Source of the DNA: Lindgomyces ingoldianus
Taxonomy: Eukaryota > Ascomycota > Dothideomycetes > Pleosporales > Lindgomycetaceae
DNA length: 47,198 bases
Assembly: GCF_010093535.1 (NCBI RefSeq)
Contig: NW_022985232.1
Span: 1-47,198, forward strand
Reading direction: 5' to 3'
Below the pieces are notes generated by a model. It saw nothing but the letters and a program-made list of their open reading frames with translations, was not told where the DNA came from and did not search any database. Positions within the stretch are counted from its first letter, which is position 1; each line of letters opens with the position of its first letter. Made by a program: the position numbers and the translations under genes. Shown in pieces: positions 13,096 to 20,956 of this stretch.

Positions 13096-13546
13096 TGTGT
13101 AGGCGGGAGTATCTGTCACTGTTAGCACTGTACAAAAAGAGAAAAGAGCTAGGGAATAGTATAGTAGGGCTTAGAAAGTAAAGAATAAAGAAAAGAAAGT
13201 AAAAAAAAAGAGAAGACCTTATTATATACACCTCCCTACGCACCTGCCTACGCAAAGATCCTACACTATTCTAGCATAAAACTCTACATAAAATAGTTTA
13301 TACACTGCTAAATTACTTACAAAGCAAGCGCATAAAGGCTAGATAATAATAGCCTAAAACACTCTACACTATTTATAGAGCTATTTACATAGTGTAACTA
13401 GCCTATTTTAATGTACAGCATTACTAAGGCAAGTCCTAATAAATAAAGTAGAGTAAAGGTAGAACGTAATTAGATAGACCTACACAGATAGAAAAGAGGT
13501 AATGCGTACAGAAGGCAACTCTTTAGATAAAAAGAAAAGTTGCTAG
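12431..13546 (+). other. Copia 3' internal region with a less-mutated island and a (CT)n(GT)n microsatellite
   Basis: This is about 1.1 kb between the RNase H relic and the 3' LTR. It includes a G/C-richer stretch at about 12960-13260 with (CT)9 at 13061-13078 directly followed by (GT)11 at 13079-13100. Short open frames on both strands across this island have no recognisable domain. The final bases before the LTR, GAAAAGTTGCTAG, are the presumed polypurine/priming region, also seen in the TRIM elements. Confidence 0.6.
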
Positions 13547-13826
13547 TGTCTGTACACAGCAGCAGTGTTGCGGCCTAGATACAAACAATCGCGCACAAGC
13601 AGGATCACGTATCTATGTTACATAATGCTTGTGCGTAAACCTCTGTGCGTGAACATCTAGATATCCCCCTTTTCCTCTGTACAGAGGAAAGACAAGAGTA
13701 ATAGAACTAGAAACATGTTGCCCTTACCTTACCTACCTTGTACGCTGTGCACACTGTACACTACTCTTACTCTTGCTACTTAAGTGCTTATACTATAAGC
13801 AGCTAGCTGTCAGAGCCTATTCAACA
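13547..13826 (+). repeat. 3' LTR of the copia element
   Basis: 280 bp, beginning TGTCTGTACACAGC and ending TTCAACA, followed by the CTAAG target duplication. Differences from the 5' LTR are mostly C-to-T or G-to-A in CpA/TpG/CpG contexts, as RIP would give. Confidence 0.95.
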
Positions 13827-14028
13827 CTAAGTATAGTATTTAGAATAATAACACATACAACTTTAATAAAATAGGCTTTATAATAGGCTAGATATCTACT
13901 AACTATACTTAAACTTAAAACTTTCCTTTAAGCTTTAGATAACACTTTATAAACATACTTAGCTAGTGTATACTAACATAGCCTAAATTATGCTTAGTGT
14001 GCAAAGAATTAGCTATATTAGCTATAAC

Positions 14029-14255
14029 TGTCTGTACGTAAGTACAGCTGTGTCCGTAGACGCGTACGGCTAAATTAGGTTGCCTGAAACGTTGGCTATC
14101 TAGCCTATGCGTTAGGGGCTATGTGTACTTAAAAGCCCTCTTTCTTTATATAAAAAGAGAGGGCAGTAGTTAATAACAAGAAGATCTTTACCTACTTACC
14201 TCTTAGTACGCCCCTTAGGTGTATGTTTATTTAATTAAACCTAGGTTACCTAACA
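14029..14255 (+). repeat. 5' LTR of TRIM-1
   Basis: 227 bp, starting TGTCTGTACGTAAGTACAGC (itself partly palindromic, GTACGTAAGTAC) and ending CTAGGTTACCTAACA. Contains a TTTATATAAA TATA-like core. Near-identical LTRs bound TRIM-2. Confidence 0.93.
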
Positions 14256-14282
14256 CTAATTAGTCTATTAATAAACTATTTA

Positions 14283-14619
14283 CTGTGTGTGTAGCCACGC
14301 AGAGGATATTATCCTTAATAGACAGATTTGCAAGGATTAATAAAACTGCTACTGTATAAGAAGCTTACTCCCACTGCGTGCGTAGCTACATAGAGAGGGC
14401 TTAGATGCTCACACCCACTGCGTGCGTAGCCACGCAGAGAGGGCGTAAATAAGCCTTATGCGCGCCTCTAGATTAACTAATTGCACAAAGACAAGATTAG
14501 CAACCTGCTGCGTGCGTAGCCACGCAGAGAGGGCTTACTGCTAAGCCTTTGTGCGCCCTAGAGCCTCCTGTTAATACAGGCTGTGCAACTACTTGCCTAC
14601 CGCGTGCGTAGCCACGCAG
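14283..14619 (+). repeat. Array of five 20-nt hairpin repeats in TRIM-1
   Basis: Copies begin at 14283, 14374, 14418, 14508 and 14600. The consensus CTGCGTGCGTAGCCACGCAG folds as a 7-bp perfect stem (CTGCGTG/CACGCAG) around a CGTAGC loop and is usually followed by AGAGGGC. Spacings are 91, 44, 90 and 92 bp. TRIM-2 has the same array with the same spacings plus one more copy. The role is unknown; RNA packaging, a structured RNA or protein binding are all possible. Confidence 0.85.
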
Positions 14620-14651
14620 AGGAGGCTCCTTATCAGCGGCCCGCCTCGCCA

Positions 14652-14890
14652 ACACCCCCCCCTAAGAACAGCCGTACGAACACACGACCAGCACCACCTA
14701 CCCCCTACCCTACCCCCCCCCAGACAACAGCTGTACAAACGCCCCCCTCTCCTAACAGCCGTACAAACAAGCAACCAGCCCCCGCCCCAGAGCCAGCCTG
14801 CTACTCCGCACAACAGCTCGCTCTTCAAGAGCCACTGTACAGTCAACCACCACCACCCAGACAACCGCCGTACAAACGCAACTAGCACCC
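14652..14890 (+). repeat. C-rich, G-poor insert in TRIM-1
   Basis: About 240 bp strongly biased to C and A on the plus strand, with several runs of seven or more C and a repeated GCYGTACRAAC motif (about 14671, 14730, 14758, 14867). TRIM-2 lacks it: its sequence passes from the last hairpin region directly to the following tandem repeat. Open frames on both strands here (proline-rich or glycine/tryptophan-rich) follow from the base skew and are not called as genes. Confidence 0.7.
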
Positions 14891-14899
14891 ACCCCCCCC

Positions 14900-15062
14900 C
14901 TCAATCAATTGCCTGCACAAGAGGCAATAACTAACTAACACCTCCCTCCCTCCCTTTTACCCCCCTAGGGATTAATCGCTCACACAGAAGGCAACTAACC
15001 AACACCTCTCCTCCCCCCCTACTCCCCTAGGGATTAATCGCTCGCACAGAAGGCAATTAACC
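14900..15062 (+). repeat. Tandem repeat of about 62 bp in TRIM-1
   Basis: Three units share GATTAATCGCTC..CACAGAAGGCAA.TAACC.ACACC, the last two starting at 14966 and 15028 (62-bp period). TRIM-2 has four corresponding units at about 35411-35627. They are separated by C-rich linkers. Confidence 0.8.
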
Positions 15063-15072
15063 TACACCCCCC

Positions 15073-15324
15073 CTAAGCTATAGTGTCTTTGTACACCTTA
15101 TATAAAGAGTTATTAGGGGTTACACGTGTGTCTAAAACAATCCTACGCAGAGAGGTAGATTTAGATCTTCTGCATAATAGAATAGATACAGACTCTCCCC
15201 TACTAAAATAATAAGCTTTATACGCAGTGTACATCCTCTTAGACATGTGTAAGCTGCTAAGAGGAAAGTACACACTATAAAAGCAAAATAACTTTAAGGG
15301 ATAGACAACACATAATTTTAACAA
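15073..15324 (-). other. Conserved 83-codon open frame of unknown status in TRIM-1
   Basis: A minus-strand frame beginning MLKLCVVYPL and containing SSLHMSKRMYT and TRVTPNN. TRIM-2 keeps the last two-thirds open (35631-35831, 66 codons) with substitutions mostly explained by RIP. It runs opposite to the presumed transcription of the element and matches no family I recognise. Retention may simply reflect shared descent, so it is noted and not called as a gene. Confidence 0.3.
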
Positions 15325-15570
15325 CCTTCTTTATGTAGTTAGGTAAGAACTTCTTCTTACTCTAGCTAAGCATAGGCACTATTCTAGAGGCAGGTTAAAT
15401 TATACGCAAGCTAAGAAGCTAGGGGATATTATAAATAAAAGAAGCACTAAGAGTTAGCTCTAGAAAAGAAAGTAAGAGAGTAAAAAAAAAAAAAAAAAAA
15501 AGTAAAATTAATATATAAATAAGTAAGTAACTTTATAAAAGTAAAAAGTTACTAGTGTTTATACATAAGT

Positions 15571-15883
15571 TGTTAGATATGCGCACCTACTGTCAAGACA
15601 GGAGGAACGTTTGACGAAAGCTGCTACATAGTACAAGCAATAAGCTCGAACAGTATGTTGCTGCAAATTNNNNNNNNNNNNNNNNNNNNNNNNNNNNNNN
15701 NNNNNNNNNNNNNNNNNNNNNNNNNNNNNNNNNNNNNNNNNNNNNNNNNNNNNNNNNNNNNNNNNNNNNNNNNNNNNNNNNNNNNNNNNNNNNNNNNNNN
15801 NNNNNNNNNNNNNNNNNNNNNNNNNNNNNATCCAAACCCATCATTCATCTCAGGAAGCCCAGAAACAGTGCTTCAATCTGACA
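15571..15883 (-). mobile_element. Solo LTR (inverted) with assembly gap, inside the TRIM-1 3' LTR
   Basis: The ends TGTTAGATAT and CAATCTGACA match, in reverse, the solo LTR at 17555-17955. Perfect TSD TAAGT lies at 15566-15570 and 15884-15888. An N run (15670-15829, 160 positions) covers the place where the other copies carry the decamer array, so the assembler probably failed on the tandem repeat. Flanking sequence is unmutated, so insertion is recent relative to its host. Confidence 0.9.
15670..15829. other. Assembly gap (160 N)
   Basis: Unknown bases. By comparison with the related solo LTRs the missing sequence should include a TGCTGCAAAA-type decamer array and the GC-rich part of the LTR. 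Confidence 1.
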
Positions 15884-16457
15884 TAAGTACAGCTATGTCT
15901 GTACACGCGTATAGCTAAATTAGGTTGCCTAAAATATTAGCTATCTAGCCTGTGCGTTAGGGGCTATGTGTACTTAAGAGCCCTTTTTCTTTATATAAAG
16001 AGAGAGGGTAGTAGTTAATAATAAGAAGATCTTTGCTTGCTTACCTCTTAGTACGCCTCTTAGGCGTACGTTTGTTTGATTGAACCTAGGTCAACTAACA
16101 ATAACTACTATTTAAAAGGAAAATCCTTACACATATAGCTTAAGTATATTCTTATAATTACCTACTTTTTATTATTGCCTAGCTTTTATACGTTAGCTAT
16201 AAAATTAGCTTATAAAAGTTATTTAGCGCCTTAGTTATTTATTATCTTTTAAAGAACTCTATATATAGCTATAGTATACTACTTTAATAGTGTTATGTTT
16301 TATTTAAAAGCTTAAAGTGTAGGCTATATCCAACATTTTTTTAGCACATCTAAGTAGTGTTATTAGGAATGCATTAGTGTAAAAAGAGTAGTTTAGTAGG
16401 GTCTTAGTAAAAGTAAGCAACTCAGGTGCGTAAACAACTTGCCTGTAGTGTACGTTA

Positions 16458-16840
16458 CTACACTCTTATCTTGTAACACTACTAATGCTGCGCATGTAAC
16501 TTCTAAGCCCTACCTAGGCTTTTATTACTATGTTGCCTAGAACTTTTAATTATAGTGTTTTAAAACTTAAGCAGCTTTCTTAAAGTTTTTTTTTAAGTTT
16601 TTAAGTCTTATTTAAAAAATACTTCTTTTACTTTACTAAGTATTTTTTTATTTTTATTTCTTTTTTAACTATAGCTTTAACTTCATATTTCATGTTCTAG
16701 ACTACCTAATCTAGGTCTTAAAGTGTAGGCGCATTATGTAGTGCTAGGTCTAGCGGCTGTATATGTACTACTAGATTAATTTAGAGAGTCTACAGTAGGC
16801 GTAGTCTATAGTCTATACGTTTAACTTTTTCTTTTACTAT
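16458..16840. other. AT-rich sequence between foldback copies 1 and 2, unassigned
   Basis: RIP-like AT-rich DNA with no recognisable terminus, protein relic or repeat partner in this window. It is probably part of an older element into which both 1.1-kb elements inserted. Confidence 0.4.
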
Positions 16841-17554
16841 TAACATACTTTATAGGCAAGTTGCTTACACACCTAAGTTACTAAATTTTACTAAGACTCT
16901 TCTAAACTACTTTTTTTTACACTAATGCATTCTTAACAACACTACTTAGACACGCTTAAAGAATGTTAGATACAGCTTACACTCTAAGCTTTTAACTAAG
17001 ACGCAAAACTCTTAAAAAAATATACTATAGCTATATATAAAATCTCTTAAAAGATAATAAATAACTAAAGCGCTAGAAAACTTTTATAAGCTAATTTTAT
17101 AGCTAACTTATAAAAGCTAAGTAATAATAAAAAGTAGGTAATTATTAAGAACATACATACGCTATATACGCAAGAATTTTCCTCTTAGATAGCATTTATA
17201 GCTAATATAGCTAATTCTTTGCGCGCTAAGCATAATCTAGGCTATGTTAGTATAAACTAGCCTAGTATGTTTATAAAGCATTACTTAAAGCTTAAAGTAA
17301 ATTTTATATGTAAGTATAACTATAAAAAAGCTTTTTATAAGAATCTTAAAGTAATTTAAAACTAGTTTAGCCTTATAAAGAATATTAAAGCTAAGTATAG
17401 TATCTAGAATAATAATACATTTAACTTTAGTAAAATAAACTTAATAATAAGCTAAACATTTATTAACTATATTTACACTTAAAACTTTACTTTAAGCTTT
17501 AAGTATACTTTATAAACATACTAGCCTAGTTTATGCTAATATAGCCTAGATTAC

Positions 17555-17955
17555 TGTCAGATTAAAGCACTGTTTCTAGGCTTCCTGAGATGAATAATGG
17601 GTTTGGATATGATGTATGGGATGATGATTGATTGTATTGATTTATCGATCCTTTTTCTGCTCTACTCGTGTTGCTCGGCTTTTTGTTTTGCCGATCCGAG
17701 TCCCTCGCGCACTTGCCCTATGCGCGACCAGCTTGCAACATGCTGCAAAATGCTGCAAAATGCTGCAAAATGCTGTAACTTGCTGTAAAATGCTGCAAAA
17801 TGCTGTAACTTGCTGCAAAATGCTGCAAAATGCTGCAATTTGCTGCAACATGCAGCAATTTGCAGCAACATACTGTTCGAGCTTATTGCTCGTACTATGT
17901 AGCAGCTTTCGTCAAGCGTTCCTCCTGTCTTGACAGTAGGTGCGCATATCTAACA
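17555..17955 (+). mobile_element. Solo LTR with decamer array, in foldback copy 2
   Basis: 401 bp from TGTCAGATTA to ATCTAACA, flanked by perfect TSD ATTAC (17550-17554 and 17956-17960). It is little mutated compared with its host. Related copies: 15571-15883 (inverted, gapped) and 46175-46494. Contains a CGGC/GCCG stem region at about 17673-17693 and the decamer array. No internal element of this family is present in the window. Confidence 0.93.
17741..17870 (+). repeat. Decamer tandem array, 13 units
   Basis: Thirteen consecutive 10-bp units of the form TGCWGYAAMW (TGCTGCAAAA, TGCTGTAACT, TGCAGCAATT and others). The copy at 46175-46494 has only five units, and the 80-bp difference explains the LTR length difference almost exactly. 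Open frames reading LQNAAKCC-like repeats across it are by-products. Confidence 0.95.
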
Positions 17956-18350
17956 ATTACACTTAGTAGGTAAAGAATTAGCTATATTAGCTATAAGTGC
18001 TATCTAAGAGGAGACTCTTTATGCATATAGCTTAAGTATGTTTTTAATAATTACTTACTTCTTATTATTACCTAGCTTTTATAAGTTAGGTATAAAATTA
18101 GCTTATAAAAGTTATTTAGCGCTTTAGTTATTTATTATTTTTTAAAAGACTTTATACATAGCTATAAAATATTTTTTTAACAGTTTTATGTTTTATTTAA
18201 AAGCTTAAAGCATAAACTATATCTAAAAATTTTTTAGCACATCTACATAGTGTTGTTAGAAATGCATTAGTGTAGAAAAAGTAGTTTAGTAGAGTCTTTG
18301 TAAAAGTAAGTAACTTAGGTGTGTAAGAAACTTACCTATAAAGTATATTA

Positions 18351-18928
18351 TAAAATGTTAGATTTCTATTTTGTAATTTCTTATAAAGTGTTTTTAGTAT
18401 TTTAACATGAATAACTTATTTTTATTAAATATAATAACTTTTAAAACTGTATAATTAGCAATAATATATCTGTCTAGTTTATATACTACTTTTTATAACT
18501 GCTAACTTTTCTGTTAGCTAGATGTGCACGTACTAAGTAGTTTTATTCTATGCAACTATAATTACATTACACATTCCTTCTATGCCTAGTTTCTCTAACT
18601 AAGAGAGTTCTATAATAAAATTTATTATAACTATTCTCGAAGGTTAGTTTAGTACTTTAATAGGTTATAGCAGCTTATATAGTTTATGCCTACAGTTTAT
18701 ATTTTATTTGTAGTTGTTGTATTTATTTACAACTTCTATGCATAGTTATGTAAGGCTTAGTATATATTAGCTTTTATATTTCTATAAAACTTTTAATTGT
18801 TTATACTAAAATAATTTATGCTGTTTGTGTATCATGTTCTTTTATTCTTTAGTTATTTATTTAATAAATGCTATAATTCATGTATTTAAATTTCTTGACA
18901 AATAAATTCTTTAAAATTATCTCTAAGT
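18351..18928. other. AT-rich sequence without recognised content
   Basis: AT-rich but less obviously RIP-shaped, since some CA and TG dinucleotides remain. No terminus, domain or repeat partner was recognised. It ends at the TAAGT that precedes the Gypsy-A LTR. Confidence 0.4.
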
Positions 18929-19143
18929 TGTGATGCCAAGCATTGTCTCTACTACTGTATAGAGCTGGGGAAGCATAGCAGAGTAGGTCGGCTCTATTTC
19001 AGCTAAACTAGGATGAGGAGTAAAGGAGGTAAAGGGTGTTTGCAAGAGAAAAGCTTGCGCAGCGCTAAGGCGCTAGCGCGCTTGCTTAGCTTTTAGCAAG
19101 ATTATGTAACTAGTAGTAGAGCTTAACAGGCAGCACTGTCACA
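18929..19143 (-). repeat. 3' LTR of Gypsy-A
   Basis: 215 bp with perfect inverted ends TGTGA..TCACA. To its right the minus strand reads AGAAGAGGGTAA immediately before the LTR start, a good polypurine tract. About 105 bp from its left end recur at 41396-41501. It is G/C-richer and less mutated than the pol region. Confidence 0.8.
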
Positions 19144-19144
19144 T

Positions 19145-19395
19145 TACCCTCTTCTAAGGTGGGCTTGTCCCTAAGTCTGTAGTTACGTACATAATAGCAT
19201 GTATAGCGCGTTCCCTAGCCTCTATTATAGTCCCCTTTACTAGAGGTTCTGTAGGCTAGTTATCCTTCCTTGTTACCTCTAGGTCTTCTCCTGCCTTGTA
19301 CGCTTGCAGCTAGGCTTCTAACTGCGCTAGGGGAACTAGTTTGTCTAGATATGCATTATAAAAGTCTCTTACTTTATACAGAGCTCTTATAAACC
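19145..19395 (-). pseudogene. 3'-terminal open segment of Gypsy-A pol region, unidentified
   Basis: About 80 codons are largely open on the minus strand, reading LVPLAQLEAWLQAYKAGEDL and then AIHAIMYVTTDLGTSPP, ending at the polypurine tract and LTR. One TGG-to-TAG type stop interrupts it. It looks protein-like (charged, helical) but I do not recognise the family. It could be a C-terminal extension of the polyprotein or a small extra ORF. It is strikingly less mutated than the sequence to its right. Confidence 0.4.
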
Positions 19396-20633
19396 CTTAG
19401 GTGTTGTACTAAGTAAGGCTAGAGTTATAGGCTACCTAGAAGACCTTATACTATAGGCAGTAGTAGTGAAGACAGCTATTAATATTAATAAGCTTTTTTT
19501 TAAGTTTAAGCTAGCTTAGTAGCGCTATTAGTAATTTCTTTTATAAGCAATTTATATAAAAGACATTATATATGTGCATGTATAGTAGCAACTTTAAGCG
19601 GTATAAGTAGCTCTTTATGTTTATAATAAAGTATAGTTTATATATTTAGTAGCTAAGCTTTTAACTAAAGCAACTTAAAGTAAATTTTTTAAGTATTATA
19701 TATACTTAATTTCTAACTATAAAATTTAAATTATATATTTTTTATTTACTTAAGCTACTTATTACTACTAGGTCTATATAATGCCTTTTTAGGCTATCTT
19801 TATAGTAAGCTGCACTATTTTATAATGAGTTTTAGCATAACCTTAGGCCTCTTTATGTAATATTTATTTATGTATAAAAATTAATTATTTAGTATTTTTT
19901 TTAGTTTTAATAGTAAGTTAGTTAGTGACTAAATTTAATTTCAAATAGTAATAGTCTAGTTATTTTATAAAGTAGCATAGCTTGTGCCTAATTTATGCAT
20001 AGCAGGAGGTCTAACTAGTTATTTTAGTAGTAGTTTATAAAAAGGTGTAAGCGCTAGTTAAAATACTAGTTTAGCACATTTATATTACTATTTATTTATA
20101 AGTAGTAAAGTGTTAAAAGCTTTTATTTAATTTTAGTAAGTTAATAAAGTTTATTTATAAACTTTAAAGTAAATTAAAAGCTTTAATTAAAAATAATAAA
20201 CTTTAAAAAACTAAAAATACACTAGATATTATAATAGTATTAGTTAGCAATATCTTTTACTATTATTATTTTATAGTATAGTAGTAAAAAGTAGTGTTTA
20301 CTTAAGTAGATTACTACTATAAAAGTGTTATTATACTTTTTTTATTTAGTAAAAATAACTTAAAGTTTATAAAAATGTTCTACTAAATTTACTATAAAAT
20401 AAGTAGTAACTTAAGTAGTTTTAAAGTTTTATCTTAAAGTGTGTAGCTTTATTAATAGGCCTTACATACTATAACATAGTTGGTAATATCCTAGCTTATA
20501 TAAGGCTAGTAGTATTAGTTATATAGTAGTTTTAAAGTCTTCTTTTTACTTAAGTAAGTAGTTACTTAAGTTATATAAACTATATAAATAAAATAAGTTT
20601 ATATAAAGTAGATAGCTAAAATTACTAGTTACT
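19396..20633 (-). pseudogene. Gypsy-A pol remainder (integrase expected), heavily mutated
   Basis: About 1.2 kb of RIP-shaped sequence between the reverse transcriptase/RNase H piece and the 3' terminal segment. Position in the element predicts integrase. Stops and frame slips are so dense that no HHCC or D,D,E residues could be assigned with confidence. Confidence 0.35.
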
Positions 20634-20638
20634 TACTA

Positions 20639-20956
20639 TGTCACAATTGTGCACGAGTAAGGTTATAGAGCTTCACGGAGGTCTAGTTTAATTACTACGT
20701 GAGGTATCATAGTAGGTACAAGACGTTGTGTGAGGAACAGAAAGGTTTAGAAGGAAATTAGTAATTAAATACTTAGCTTAGAAGTCTAAGCACTTTAAGT
20801 ATAAATTAAGCTTATTCTAGGTTTAGTTAGTGTTAAGGCAGTTTATACTTAAGTTTATGTCTATGTTATGTTGTGTTTATGTTAGACGTGCACTAATAAT
20901 ACTCTAGTACGCGTTTAATACAGTTATGTCTAGAATCTAGAGAGGATACTATAACA
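20639..20956 (-). repeat. 3' LTR of Gypsy-B outer
   Basis: 318 bp. The plus strand starts TGTCACAATTGTGCACGAG and ends GATACTATAACA. One of four LTRs of identical length in this family within the window. Confidence 0.95.

Larger units (their letters stand above)
6656..13826 (+). mobile_element. Ty1/copia LTR retrotransposon, complete but RIP-inactivated
   Basis: Two 280-bp LTRs flank a 6.6-kb interior. The element is bordered by a perfect 5-bp target duplication, CTAAG at 6651-6655 and 13827-13831. Decayed protein segments occur in copia order: gag zinc knuckle, integrase, reverse transcriptase, RNase H. The target duplication shows that it inserted into foldback copy 1, and the foldback sequence resumes directly after it. 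Stop codons are dense in all frames and CpA/TpG is depleted, so it is a RIP-killed copy. Confidence 0.95.
14029..16100 (+). mobile_element. TRIM-1: non-autonomous short LTR retroelement
   Basis: A 227-bp LTR at each end (14029-14255; 15556-15570 plus 15889-16100) with perfect TSD ATAAC (14024-14028 and 16101-16105). The interior is only 1,300 bp and encodes no gag or pol. It contains an array of five short hairpins, a C-rich block, tandem repeats of about 62 bp and a 19-nt A run. The 3' LTR is split by an inverted solo LTR. The terminus TGTCTGTACG, the CTAATTAGT after the 5' LTR and the AAAGTTACTAG before the 3' LTR all match the copia element, so copia machinery probably mobilised it. Confidence 0.9.
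15556..16100 (+). repeat. 3' LTR of TRIM-1, interrupted
   Basis: The first 15 bp (15556-15570) and the remaining 212 bp (15889-16100) add to 227 bp, exactly the 5' LTR length. They are separated by an inverted solo LTR with its TAAGT duplication. Confidence 0.93.
6107..16455. mobile_element. 1.1-kb pogo/Fot1-derived foldback element, copy 1, split by two insertions
   Basis: The left end (GTACACCACAGGCAAGTTGC, near 6109) and the right end (its complement, ending at 16455) form terminal inverted repeats flanked by TA, the target of Tc1/mariner elements. The left arm runs to 6655, where a copia element interrupts it, and resumes at 13832. The right part is interrupted by TRIM-1 at 14029-16100. 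Subtracting both insertions and one copy of each TSD leaves 1,096 bp, matching copies 2 and 3 (1,100 bp each). The exact first base is uncertain because RIP has altered the left terminus. Confidence 0.85.
16843..18348. mobile_element. 1.1-kb pogo/Fot1-derived foldback element, copy 2, split by a solo LTR
   Basis: The TA-flanked ends ACATACTTTATAGGCAAG and (complement) ATATACTTTATAGGTAAG are RIP variants of the family terminus. Removing the solo LTR and one TSD leaves exactly 1,100 bp. The layout matches copy 3: left arm, a short centre reading into transposase up to the first catalytic region (NIKAKYSI), then an inverted copy of the left arm. Confidence 0.9.

Noticed and set aside
12972..13255. 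Small proteins around the CT/GT microsatellite
   Set aside because: Microsatellite-driven frames on both strands, inside the copia 3' region, without domains.
14283..14619. CRISPR-like array
   Set aside because: The repeats are spaced irregularly (44 to 92 bp), lie inside an LTR element with TSDs, and the genome is plainly eukaryotic with introns and RIP.
14583..14934. Proline-rich or Trp/Gly-rich small proteins
   Set aside because: They arise from the C-rich insert, overlap on both strands, and are absent from TRIM-2.
15593..15918. Open frames spanning the N run
   Set aside because: They are open only because the bases are unknown.
17597..17933. Cysteine-rich small secreted protein (effector-like) from the KCCKMLQNA repeats
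   Set aside because: The reading is produced by a 10-bp tandem array inside a solo LTR; all frames on both strands give repeat peptides.
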